From JAWKIJ01 sp041394325 (GTDB taxonomy: Bacteria; Actinomycetota; Acidimicrobiia; Acidimicrobiales; Microtrichaceae), in NCBI GenBank assembly GCA_041394325.1, contig JAWKIJ010000001.1, positions 1,116,001 through 1,180,000 on the forward strand: a stretch of DNA of 64,000 bases, written 5' to 3'. The notes beneath the pieces were generated by a model. The model saw only the letters and a program-made list of their open reading frames with translations, searched no databases and had not been told where the DNA came from. The first letter of the stretch is position 1. The number at the start of each line of letters is the position of its first letter. Shown in pieces: positions 26,705 through 35,003 of the stretch. The position numbers and the translations under genes are program-made.

Positions 26705-27829
26705 TCAGGCGGCGTTGGCGGTGTGGACCGCCCGGCGGACCGCGGCGACGACCGTTGCCTGGTCGTCCTCGGTGAGGTAGGGGTGCATGGGGAGGCTCAG
26801 GACCCGACCGGCGAGGTTTTCGGATACGGCGAGGCCGCTCTCGGCTCGGGGAAAGTCCTTGAATGCGGTCTGAAGGTGGAGCGGCAACGGGTAGTAGATC
26901 GCGGTCGGCACCCCGTCGTTGCGGAGTGATTCGACCACGGCGTCGCGGTCGTCGACCCTGATGGTGTACTGGGCCCACGCCGAGGTGCACCCGGGCGTCG
27001 TCTCGGGAACCTCACACACGTCCGCGAGTTGCTCGGAGTATCGCGATGCCACGCCATCGCGGAGTGCCAGCTCGTCGGGGAATATCCGGAGCTTCTCGAG
27101 GAGGATCGCGGCCTGCAACGTGTCGAGTCGTCCGTTCACGCCGATTCGTTCGTTGTCGTACTTGTGTGAACCCGATCCGTGGATCCGCAGCGATCGGATC
27201 CGTGCCGCCTCGTCCGGGTCCTCGCAGAACACCGCACCACCGTCGCCGTAGCAGCCCAGCGGTTTGGCGGGAAAGAACGAGGTGGTGGTGAGCGGCACCA
27301 CGCGACCCACCTCGATCCCGTCGGTGGTCGCCCCGAAGCTCTGCGCCGCGTCGGCGATGACCCACACGTCATGCGCTTCGGCGACCCGTCCGATACCCGC
27401 GTAGTCGGCCGGAAGTCCGAACAGGTCGACGGCGATCACTCCGACCGGACGCGTGCCCGCGGGCGGATGCTCGACGGCCGCTTCGAGGGCGGCGACGTCG
27501 AGGTTGAAGTACCTGGGCTCGATGTCGACGAAAACCGGTACCGCGCCGAGGAGCGCGACCACCTCGGCGGTGGCGGCGAAGGTGAACGACGGGACGAAGA
27601 CGGCGTCACCCGGCCCGACACCGCGCGCGAGGAGCGCCAGGAGCAACGCGTCGGTTCCGCTCGCACAGCTCACGGTGTGGGGGGCACCACAGAACCGGCC
27701 GAGCTCGGTCTCGAGCTCGTACACCTCGGGCCCCATGATGTACTGCCCATGATCGAGCACCGCCGCGATGGCGGAGTCGACGCGTGTTCGGATGCGTGCC
27801 TGTTGGGCCGCCAGGTCGATGAATTGCAT
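26705..27829 (-). CDS. UDP-3-keto-uronic acid aminotransferase (WlbC/WbpE-like, DegT family)
   Basis: 374 residues from ATG 27829. The N-terminus MQFIDLAAQQARIR matches the WbpE/WlbC style opening closely; the PLP lysine lies in SFFPAKPLGCYGDGGA after VIADAAQSFGA. In the known pathway this enzyme uses glutamate to aminate C3 of the keto-uronic acid made by the WlbA-type dehydrogenase, before WlbB-type acetylation. Upstream in-frame sequence to 28420 lies over the neighbouring glycosyltransferase and is not protein-like. 21 bases separate it from asnB downstream. Confidence 0.92.
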   Translation of the reverse strand: MQFIDLAAQQARIRTRVDSAIAAVLDHGQYIMGPEVYELETELGRFCGAPHTVSCASGTDALLLALLARGVGPGDAVFVPSFTFAATAEVVALLGAVPVFVDIEPRYFNLDVAALEAAVEHPPAGTRPVGVIAVDLFGLPADYAGIGRVAEAHDVWVIADAAQSFGATTDGIEVGRVVPLTTTSFFPAKPLGCYGDGGAVFCEDPDEAARIRSLRIHGSGSHKYDNERIGVNGRLDTLQAAILLEKLRIFPDELALRDGVASRYSEQLADVCEVPETTPGCTSAWAQYTIRVDDRDAVVESLRNDGVPTAIYYPLPLHLQTAFKDFPRAESGLAVSENLAGRVLSLPMHPYLTEDDQATVVAAVRRAVHTANAA

Positions 27830-27864
27830 CGGTCCGTCCCGTAGTGGTGGTGGTCGGGTCAATG

Positions 27865-29079
27865 CTACGGCGCGGTCGCCCGATTTGGTCCCGTCGACGT
27901 GCGGTGCGCGGGGGACTCGAGCAGTCGTCGGTACTCGTCGGCGAACACGCGCACTTGTCGCGACAGGTCGAACTCGGCGGTCATCGCCTCCATCGCATTC
28001 CGGCCCAGTCGTCCTCGCCGCTCCTCGTCGGACGCGAGCTCGACCAGGCAGCGGCTGATCCCCGCGACGTCGCCGATCTCGGCCAGCAACCCCGTCTGGC
28101 CGTCGATGACCGCCTCGGCCATGCCTCCGGCTCGGGTGGACACGACCGGAACGCCTGCGGACATGGCCTCCACGGCACTGTTGGAGATGCCCTCGCTGAG
28201 CGATGTGAGCAACACGACGTCGGTGTTCGCCAGTTCCGCACGGACCGCGTCGGCGGGGAGTGGGCCCACCAGTTCGACCGAGTCCGCCAAGCCGAGCTGG
28301 GAGATCAGAAAGGCGAGCCTCTCCCGCTCGGGACCCGCGCCCACTATCCGGTAGCGCAACGGGACTCCGGCGGCGGTGGTGAGCGCCACCGCCGCCAGCG
28401 CGTCGTCGAGTGCCTTGCACCAGTGCAGCCGACCCACCGACAGGATGCGCAGCGGCTGGGTCGTGTCACGCGGTGTCGCCCTGTGCAGCCGCGCGAACGT
28501 GTCGACGTCGACGGCGGGCCGGTTCACGAACACCTTGCCGGGTGTTACCCCCATTCGTCGGAGATGTTCGGCCATGTGCTGGGAGACGCAGTGGATCGAA
28601 TCGGCCGCTCGGAGTGTGTCGACCAACGCCGCGCGCCGGGACGGCTCCACGACGGGCCGGATCAGTTCGGCGCTGCCCCGACAACTCACGACGACACGTG
28701 CCGGACGAAGACGATCGAGTACCGCGCGATAGGCCACGGCGATCCCGGAGTATTCGAAGTGGATCAGATCGGCGCGGACCGCGGTGAGGGGCGCTGCGAG
28801 GACGGCCGCCTTCGAGCGTCCACCCGATGCCGAGGCGAGCACCCTGGCGGCGGTGCCGACTCCCATCGTCCGGAGCCGCCGTGTCGAGTCGACGGGGTGT
28901 CGCCACGGGGTGAGGGGCATGAGGCGGGCACCGGTTCGGGTTGCCCCGTCTCCGAAGCTCGACGCGCCGACGACGACGTCAAACCCCTGCGAGACGAGGG
29001 TCGAGACCTTCCGCTCGATGAACGTCTCCGACATCGACGGAAACGCGTTGACGGCCAGAAGGATCGTGGGGGAGTTCAT
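27865..29079 (-). CDS. Glycosyltransferase, GT4 family
   Basis: 404 residues from ATG 29079. Acceptor-side N-terminus LLAVNAFPSMSETFIERKV is typical of polysaccharide GT4 enzymes that begin with a 'P-x-x-S-E-T-F' loop; the donor domain has ILSVGRLHWCKALDDAL, YRIVGAGPERERL and SLSEGISNSAVEAMSAGVPVV with the E-x7-E pattern. The start lies inside the annotated 3' end of the polymerase gene upstream; see that entry. Substrate unknown. Confidence 0.9.
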   Translation of the reverse strand: MNSPTILLAVNAFPSMSETFIERKVSTLVSQGFDVVVGASSFGDGATRTGARLMPLTPWRHPVDSTRRLRTMGVGTAARVLASASGGRSKAAVLAAPLTAVRADLIHFEYSGIAVAYRAVLDRLRPARVVVSCRGSAELIRPVVEPSRRAALVDTLRAADSIHCVSQHMAEHLRRMGVTPGKVFVNRPAVDVDTFARLHRATPRDTTQPLRILSVGRLHWCKALDDALAAVALTTAAGVPLRYRIVGAGPERERLAFLISQLGLADSVELVGPLPADAVRAELANTDVVLLTSLSEGISNSAVEAMSAGVPVVSTRAGGMAEAVIDGQTGLLAEIGDVAGISRCLVELASDEERRGRLGRNAMEAMTAEFDLSRQVRVFADEYRRLLESPAHRTSTGPNRATAP

Positions 29080-30580
29080 CGTCCTCGCTCGAGTCGGGGT
29101 GCCGTTGGGTTCCCCAGTCGGTCACCGTGATGAAGGCGATCGCGAATGCGAAGGGGATCGCCACGACGCGCAGATTCGCGTAGAACATCTGTGCGATTGC
29201 CCAGCCCATCCAAGCGAGAGCGAGCGGCCGCCCACGCCGGGGTCGCTTGAGTAGCCCCACGACCATCGTCGCCATCACCACGATCGCCCCGATTCCGGGC
29301 AGGCCGTGCTCGGAGACCATGCGGGTGAACTCGGTGTGCGAGGAGGCTTCGTTAGCGCATCGGTCCGCTCGAAGTTGGCAGACCTCGTAGGTGAGACGTT
29401 GATACTTGGTCATCCCCGGACCGACCCCGAACAGGAAGTTGCGCCGGAAGATCGTCAGGTCGTTGGCAGCGAGCTCGGTTCGCCCCGATCTCGTGTCGGA
29501 GAAGCGCTCCTGGAACTTGCCCGACGTGAAATCGTTGAGCCAGGGGAAGAGGATGGTCTGCGCCACGACGAGGGTGACCGTGGCGATCACGATCATACGG
29601 TTGCGGATCCGCCGATCCGTGGTCTGGGTGATGAACAGGATGCTCAATGCGATCGCCGTCGCGAACGATCCTCCCCGGGAGAACGTGAGCAGCGTCTGGA
29701 CGGTGAGCGCGAGCGTGAGGGGCACCGCGAGGAGGCGGACGAGGCGGTCGCGCTCGGCGATGATCAGGAGGACCCCGCAGAGGATCCCCATCCCCAGGAC
29801 CGAGGACACCTGGACCGGTCCGAACCCGCCGGAGGTGACGAAGTTCGACTGCTTCGTGAAACGGATGGCCTCGTGCGCTGACAAGACCGATCTGATGTCC
29901 TGGATCCCGACGGTCAGCGGCCCGACGGTCGAGATCAGGGTGACCCAGAGGAGTCGGCGGTAGGCCATCATGTTCGAGCGGACCTGCGACGTCAGCAACA
30001 GGATCGCCACCAACGCGGCAGGCCCGGACAACGCGAACGCGACGAGTTCGCGGGCATCGGATCCGCCGGTTTGGATCGTGATCACGATGGAGGGCACCAG
30101 CAGGCCGAGGTACAGCAGGGCGCGCCTGCCGAGCCCGTTGATCCTCCGTATTCGGAACAGGACCGTGATCAGGGCGAATCCCACGGCGAGGTAGGGCGCA
30201 GCCTGGTAGGGAAGCGGTGGGCGTACCTGTCGCCAGAGCACCTCGGTGCCGGTGACGTAGCCGATCACGCACAGCACCTTGGAGATGTCGCCGCGCAGTC
30301 CGCTGTAACAGCCGACGGCCACGATGGCGCCGGCCTGGATGAGGCCGATCGTCGGCACGCTCTTCATCGCGAGAGCGAGCGCAACCTCCCCGACGATGCA
30401 CGCGAGGAGGACGATGAAGCGCGGTACCCGCACGCGGTTCCGGCTGGGCAGCAGCGATCCGGTGAACCGGCTCGCGTCCGTGTTTCCCGGCGTCGGCGCT
30501 CGGAGTGCAGGTGCGGTCGTGACGGGAAGGCCCGCGACCCCGGGATGGAGCGTGGTGGGCAACGCCTGGCCGCTGTGCAC
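28979..30580 (-). CDS. O-antigen polymerase/ligase-like membrane protein (Wzy_C family)
   Basis: Integral membrane protein with about eleven or twelve helices, 533 residues as read. The Wzy_C signature is seen as LTFSRGGSFATAIAL, then a large outer loop with FGVGPGMTKYQ and SSHTEFTRMVSEHGLPGIG. It probably polymerises lipid-linked repeat units outside the membrane. GTG 30580 lacks an obvious Shine-Dalgarno. The last 33 residues overlap the next gene by 101 bases and are hydrophilic and un-family-like; one extra C in the run near 29099-29104 would end the protein at a TGA overlapping the next ATG (29076-29079), the layout used by most genes here. Confidence 0.85.
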   Translation of the reverse strand: MHSGQALPTTLHPGVAGLPVTTAPALRAPTPGNTDASRFTGSLLPSRNRVRVPRFIVLLACIVGEVALALAMKSVPTIGLIQAGAIVAVGCYSGLRGDISKVLCVIGYVTGTEVLWRQVRPPLPYQAAPYLAVGFALITVLFRIRRINGLGRRALLYLGLLVPSIVITIQTGGSDARELVAFALSGPAALVAILLLTSQVRSNMMAYRRLLWVTLISTVGPLTVGIQDIRSVLSAHEAIRFTKQSNFVTSGGFGPVQVSSVLGMGILCGVLLIIAERDRLVRLLAVPLTLALTVQTLLTFSRGGSFATAIALSILFITQTTDRRIRNRMIVIATVTLVVAQTILFPWLNDFTSGKFQERFSDTRSGRTELAANDLTIFRRNFLFGVGPGMTKYQRLTYEVCQLRADRCANEASSHTEFTRMVSEHGLPGIGAIVVMATMVVGLLKRPRRGRPLALAWMGWAIAQMFYANLRVVAIPFAFAIAFITVTDWGTQRHPDSSEDDELPHDPSGRQRVSVDVGDVHRAEGLDPRLAGV

Positions 30581-30629
30581 GGGACAAGCCTACGTGCAGC
30601 CCGGTGGAGGCCCGCCGACGGCCTCGATC

Positions 30630-33047
30630 TCAGTGGTCGGCGCGTTCGCCGGCCTTGTCGGGTGCGCTCGCGTCGGAGGGAGCGGAGCGTGCACGACGTC
30701 GACGAACCGACGCCACGATCCTGTCGGGCCGCATGCGTCGGATTCGGTGGCGGGTCCTCAGCACTGCCAACTCGAGCCGACTCCGGACCTTCCAATAGTT
30801 GGCTCGAGCCGGGAGGATGATCGACATCCACAGGTCGTGTCGCTTGGCCTTACGGGCATCCTGACGGGCACGGCGGCGCCAATAGCGCTGCTCCTTGAGA
30901 ACCCGGCGCCTCGCCTGCAACTCCCGCCTCGCCTGGCGTCGTGCATTGCGCCGAGCGTCGCGCCGTTGGGTCCGTCGCTGTTCACGGGACTCCCGGCGGG
31001 TGACGCGCTCCTGGTGCAGGCGAAACGCCTCCGCGGGGATCCGAGACAACTCGACGACGTTCCGTTCGAGGTCCATGCTCAGGTCGAAGGCGGGATCCTC
31101 GAGGTGACAGGTGTACAGGTGCATCAGCACCGGATCGACCCACGGTCCGTCGGGGGTGATCGCCCATCCCCGATCGGCCTCGACCCGCAGGCCCGGATTG
31201 CCCACGTCGACGATGAGGTTGAACCGTTGCGGGATTCTCGCCAGTTCCTGATAGCCGAGGAGCCATACCGTCGCGATGAGCGCGCCCTGGTCACGTGTCC
31301 TCCACTCGGGCCACGAGAACGACTCGACAGCGATCTCATGCCACTGCTCGAGGAAGGCCTTGCTGTGCGGAGAGGTGCTGTCGAATACGAAGACGCCGCC
31401 GTTCCAGTGCAGCCAGCGGGGATCGACGTCCAGCCCGAGCCGGTCCCTCAACTGCCCACGAAGGTGCCCGCACGACTCGGTCGTGAGCCCGTCGCAGTCG
31501 CACGTCATCGCCCAGGGGCTGAAGCGATCGACGTTGTTGTCGGGGATCATCAGGTCCGAGGCGAACGCGACGGGACCCTCGCGGGTGTCGAAGACCTCCT
31601 CCGCACCGGGCGCCACCGCGATGATGTCCGAATCCAGGTAGCACCACTCGCCGGGCGGAACATGACGGTGCAGGCCGGTCTTCAGCCAGATGCTCGCCTG
31701 ATGGTCGTCGAGGTGGGAGGGTGTCTCGATGTCGACCACGCGGTCGGGGAGTGAGGTGTCGATTCCACGACTTCCGCGTCGCGAATCGGTCACGACCCAG
31801 ATCTCGAGTCGCGTGAGCGGGCGGAGGTGGCGGATCGCGGTGTGAAGGGTCTCGATGTGCATGGGCGGGCCACACACCACGAAGACCCACCGTCGCGTCG
31901 CCGCGACCGCCGGCGTGACCTCGGCTGGGCCGAGGCTGCACCGGTGAAGCCGGACCCGTTCGATCGCCCCTGCATCCGCAGCGACCTGACGAGCGAATCT
32001 CACCCGATCGAGGGCCGCGGGCCAGACATGGACGTCCTGGCGGGCGACGAGGACGAACGCGTTCTCGAAGGCGAACAGATAGAGGACGACCACCGGGACG
32101 AGCGTCGGTGTGCGGACCGCGGCGATGACGAGTGCGGTCGGGGCGAGCCAGCGCTCCAACAGTTCGTTGATGAGCGTGAAACCGAGGATCCGCACGCGTT
32201 GCTCCGCCCACCGCAGCGACGCCAACCGGACCCGTGGGGACCACATCAGTTTCAACTGGATCGAGCGGTAGAGCACGTACAACGTCAACAGGACAATGCT
32301 CAGCACGCTCGACGTGATCCAACTCAGGATCGCGAAGGTTGCCACCACCGTGACCGCCTCGAGGACGACCAGTGTTCCCGCTGTGCGGATCACCCGGTCG
32401 GCACCGAGGGCGAGGGCGAGTGTCCGGACACCCGCTCGACGGTCCGCGCGCAGGTCGTCCAACTGGTGGACCGCGATCCCCCGGAGCCCGACCAGGAACA
32501 TCCACCGTGCGACGAGGGAGTAGCACGCGATGGTCGCGGGGCTCGATCGGGGCGCTCCGGAGAACGTGACCATCGCCAGGAGGATCGGGAGGACGTACGC
32601 GTACAGCGCGTCGGCGAGGACGCCCAGCACGCCCCGTCGCTTGAGCCGGACGGGTTCGGCGGAATAGGCGGTCAGCAACGCGACCTCCGCGCCGAGCAGG
32701 CCGAGCGCAACCCCCGAACGTGGGAGCCACACCCACGGGGCGACCCCGACTGCGAGCGCGGTGATGGCGAAGAGCATCCGTGTCGCCGGGGCGAAGCGGG
32801 TGAGCCCGTTGTGTTTGTCCGCGGCCGCGTCGACCTCGACGTCGCACAGATCGTTCAGGACGTGGCCGAAGGCGGCGGTCCCCACTGCCGAGAGGAGGAA
32901 GAGTCCGAGCGCGATGGCGAAGCGGCCACTCGTTCGGAGTTCGCCCGACGGGTGGACCAGCCACGCGATCGTCGCCGCTCCGATCAGCGGCGGGATCTTG
33001 TAGTCCCACCACTGCTCCGAGCGTACGGGGAGGAGCGATTCCCTCAT
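30630..33047 (-). CDS. UbiA-family prenyltransferase fused to a GT-A glycosyltransferase, with Arg-rich tail
   Basis: 805 residues from ATG 33047, which overlaps the upstream asnB stop (ATGA). Residues 1-335 are a UbiA-type polytopic prenyltransferase with the first Asp motif N65-D66-x2-D69-x3-D73 (NDLCDVEVD) and a second acidic motif at D197-D202 (DDLRAD). Residues about 385-660 form a soluble GT-A-like domain with a DxD at D472-D474 (YLDSDIIA), a NGGVFVFDS segment and DQGAL. Residues 681-740 are extremely Arg-rich and probably helical. UbiA homologues such as mycobacterial Rv3806c make polyprenyl-phosphate-linked sugars; here a transferase that could use such a donor or acceptor is attached. 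No ATG with Shine-Dalgarno separates the domains. Confidence 0.85.
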   Translation of the reverse strand: MRESLLPVRSEQWWDYKIPPLIGAATIAWLVHPSGELRTSGRFAIALGLFLLSAVGTAAFGHVLNDLCDVEVDAAADKHNGLTRFAPATRMLFAITALAVGVAPWVWLPRSGVALGLLGAEVALLTAYSAEPVRLKRRGVLGVLADALYAYVLPILLAMVTFSGAPRSSPATIACYSLVARWMFLVGLRGIAVHQLDDLRADRRAGVRTLALALGADRVIRTAGTLVVLEAVTVVATFAILSWITSSVLSIVLLTLYVLYRSIQLKLMWSPRVRLASLRWAEQRVRILGFTLINELLERWLAPTALVIAAVRTPTLVPVVVLYLFAFENAFVLVARQDVHVWPAALDRVRFARQVAADAGAIERVRLHRCSLGPAEVTPAVAATRRWVFVVCGPPMHIETLHTAIRHLRPLTRLEIWVVTDSRRGSRGIDTSLPDRVVDIETPSHLDDHQASIWLKTGLHRHVPPGEWCYLDSDIIAVAPGAEEVFDTREGPVAFASDLMIPDNNVDRFSPWAMTCDCDGLTTESCGHLRGQLRDRLGLDVDPRWLHWNGGVFVFDSTSPHSKAFLEQWHEIAVESFSWPEWRTRDQGALIATVWLLGYQELARIPQRFNLIVDVGNPGLRVEADRGWAITPDGPWVDPVLMHLYTCHLEDPAFDLSMDLERNVVELSRIPAEAFRLHQERVTRRESREQRRTQRRDARRNARRQARRELQARRRVLKEQRYWRRRARQDARKAKRHDLWMSIILPARANYWKVRSRLELAVLRTRHRIRRMRPDRIVASVRRRRARSAPSDASAPDKAGERADH

Positions 33048-34885
33048 GGTCCGATGCCCGACCGATGCGCCACGGCCTTCGGCGGGGTGCTGGCGCGGTG
33101 GTGGCTCCACCAGAGCCCGAGCACGAACAGGTTCCACGTTCGTTGGTCGTTGCCGTCCACGATGGACTGGACCGCTCGGTGCTCGACGATGTCGAAGAGG
33201 GCGGAGCGGGGGTCGACGAGTACGTCGTGTTTCAGCGCAGCCACGTCCGGCAGCGCCAACCAGCGCTGCATCGGCGCGCCGAACCCCTGCTTCGATCGCC
33301 TCGACAGCGAGGTCGGCCACTCGTGGGCGAATGCCCGGTGCAGGAGCAGCTTCTCCCGGGTGTCGTCGTGGTGGTGCTCGAACGAGAGGCGGAGGCAGCC
33401 CTCGGCGACCTCGCGGTCGAGAAAGGGTGACCGCACCTCCAGGCTCTTGGACATGGAAGCGCGGTCCGTCTTCACGAGGATGTCGCCCGGCAGATAGTGG
33501 TCGAGGTCGAAGCGGCTGATGTCGGCGACACCACCCCACGAATAGGCGCTCACGTCGATGTCGTCCGCCTCGACGGGGGGAAGGCCGAGGGCGGTGAGCG
33601 CGTCGGAGTCGAAGTACTCGCGGAACGATCGGTAGCGGCGGGCCACGTCCGAGCCGGGTCGCGGTGGGGGTGGCTCCCCTGTCGTTGCGTCCCGGCGGGA
33701 TCGACGAGGACGAGCCCCGTGGGATCGGGTTCCGGGTAGGTCCTCCTGCTCGAGCATCGGGCGTGTCCACGCGAGGTATCCGCCGAGCAACTCGTCGGCA
33801 CCGTCGCCCGTGAGGGAGACCGTCACGTGATCTCGGGCGAAGGCACAGAGCTGCGCCGTGGGCAGGGCCGAGGAGTCGCCGAACGGTTCGTCCCACCAAC
33901 GTGTCAGGTCGTCCAACTCCGTGGCGACGTCCGATTCGTCGGGGCGGTATTCGTGCAGCGTGATGCCGTGCTGTTCGGCCACGGCACGGGCGTACTCGAT
34001 CTCCGAATCCTCCGGCATGTCGTACGCGAACGCGTGCAACTCGGGGTGGTGCCGGGCTGCGAGCAGGGCGATGGTCGTGGAGTCGACTCCCCCGGAGAGG
34101 AACGCCCCGACCGGTACGTCCGCGACGAGCTGATCCCGAACCGCACGGTCGAGGGTGTCGGCGAACCATTCGGTCGCCGCCTCCGCGGTGGTCGATCCAC
34201 GGGGCTCGGGGTCGGGTGGGGACCACCAGCGTGTGATCGTGGGGATCGAACGGTCGAGTTGCCAGTCGAGCCGCCCTCCGTGTGGGATCGCGTGAACACC
34301 GGCCCATATCGAGGAGCCGTCCGGTACGTAGCCCTGGCGGAGCATGTGGGCGACGGCGCGACGGTTGAGGGTCGCGTCGGGCCTGCAGATGCGCCGGAGG
34401 GGGTCGGCCTCCGACGCGAACGCGAGGCAACCGTCGACGAGTCGTGTCCAGTACAGCGGTCGCTCGCCGAAGCGATCCCGAGCGAGGATGAGGTGTTGTT
34501 CCCTCGAATCCCACAGCGCGAACGAGAACGTGCCGGGAAGGTGGTCGACGAAGTCGGTGCCGTCGCGCAGGAACAACGGGATCAGCAGCTCGCAGTCCGA
34601 TCCCGTGGAGAAGGAGTACCCGCGCAGTTCACGGCGGAGCCGGTGGTGGCCGTAGATCTCACCGTTGCACACGACGGCGACACCTCCGTCGGTGCTGCGG
34701 AGTGGTTGGTGACCGTGTTGTGGATCGACGATCGCCAGTCGGGCCGTTCCGAGCACGGCGTGCTCGCCGACGACCTCCGTAGCGGACTCGTCGGGGCCGC
34801 GGTGGAACATGAGCGCAAGCATCGACCGCACCAGCGCGTGGTGGTCGGTCGCTCCCTTTCCGACGATTCCGGCAATTCCACACAT
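33044..34885 (-). CDS. asnB: Asparagine synthase-type amidotransferase (second copy)
   Basis: 613 residues from ATG 34885 (MCGIAG, Cys2 nucleophile); the frame extends to 35149 but the upstream part is not family-like. Glutaminase domain: FHRGPDESA, CNGEIYGHHRLR. Synthetase domain: FLSGGVDSTTIAL and LTGDGADELLGGYLAW. Between about residues 385 and 420 there is an Arg/Pro-rich stretch not seen in copy 1, either a true insert or a compensated frameshift. It is only distantly similar to the copy at 24809, so the two probably act on different substrates. It couples to the UbiA fusion gene by ATGA. Confidence 0.9.
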   Translation of the reverse strand: MCGIAGIVGKGATDHHALVRSMLALMFHRGPDESATEVVGEHAVLGTARLAIVDPQHGHQPLRSTDGGVAVVCNGEIYGHHRLRRELRGYSFSTGSDCELLIPLFLRDGTDFVDHLPGTFSFALWDSREQHLILARDRFGERPLYWTRLVDGCLAFASEADPLRRICRPDATLNRRAVAHMLRQGYVPDGSSIWAGVHAIPHGGRLDWQLDRSIPTITRWWSPPDPEPRGSTTAEAATEWFADTLDRAVRDQLVADVPVGAFLSGGVDSTTIALLAARHHPELHAFAYDMPEDSEIEYARAVAEQHGITLHEYRPDESDVATELDDLTRWWDEPFGDSSALPTAQLCAFARDHVTVSLTGDGADELLGGYLAWTRPMLEQEDLPGTRSHGARPRRSRRDATTGEPPPPRPGSDVARRYRSFREYFDSDALTALGLPPVEADDIDVSAYSWGGVADISRFDLDHYLPGDILVKTDRASMSKSLEVRSPFLDREVAEGCLRLSFEHHHDDTREKLLLHRAFAHEWPTSLSRRSKQGFGAPMQRWLALPDVAALKHDVLVDPRSALFDIVEHRAVQSIVDGNDQRTWNLFVLGLWWSHHRASTPPKAVAHRSGIGP

Positions 34886-35003
34886 GATCTCGCCATTCGA
34901 CCACGCCGGGGGCCGTACCCACCACCCCGGGTGTCGCGGCCGGGTGCCTCGGTGCCGGGGTGGGACGGCGTTACCGCTCCGGCGACCACCACCGGCACGA
35001 CGG

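Noticed and set aside
33560..33760. Possible compensated frameshift in asnB copy 2 (Arg/Pro-rich stretch)
   Set aside because: No alternative frame gave a recognisable family segment, so it is noted only as an odd insert.
33048..34514. Long open frame extending the UbiA fusion protein upstream by 489 residues
   Set aside because: It lies over asnB copy 2 on the same strand in another frame, is Arg/Pro/His-rich nonsense, and the ATGA overlap at 33047 gives a clear start.
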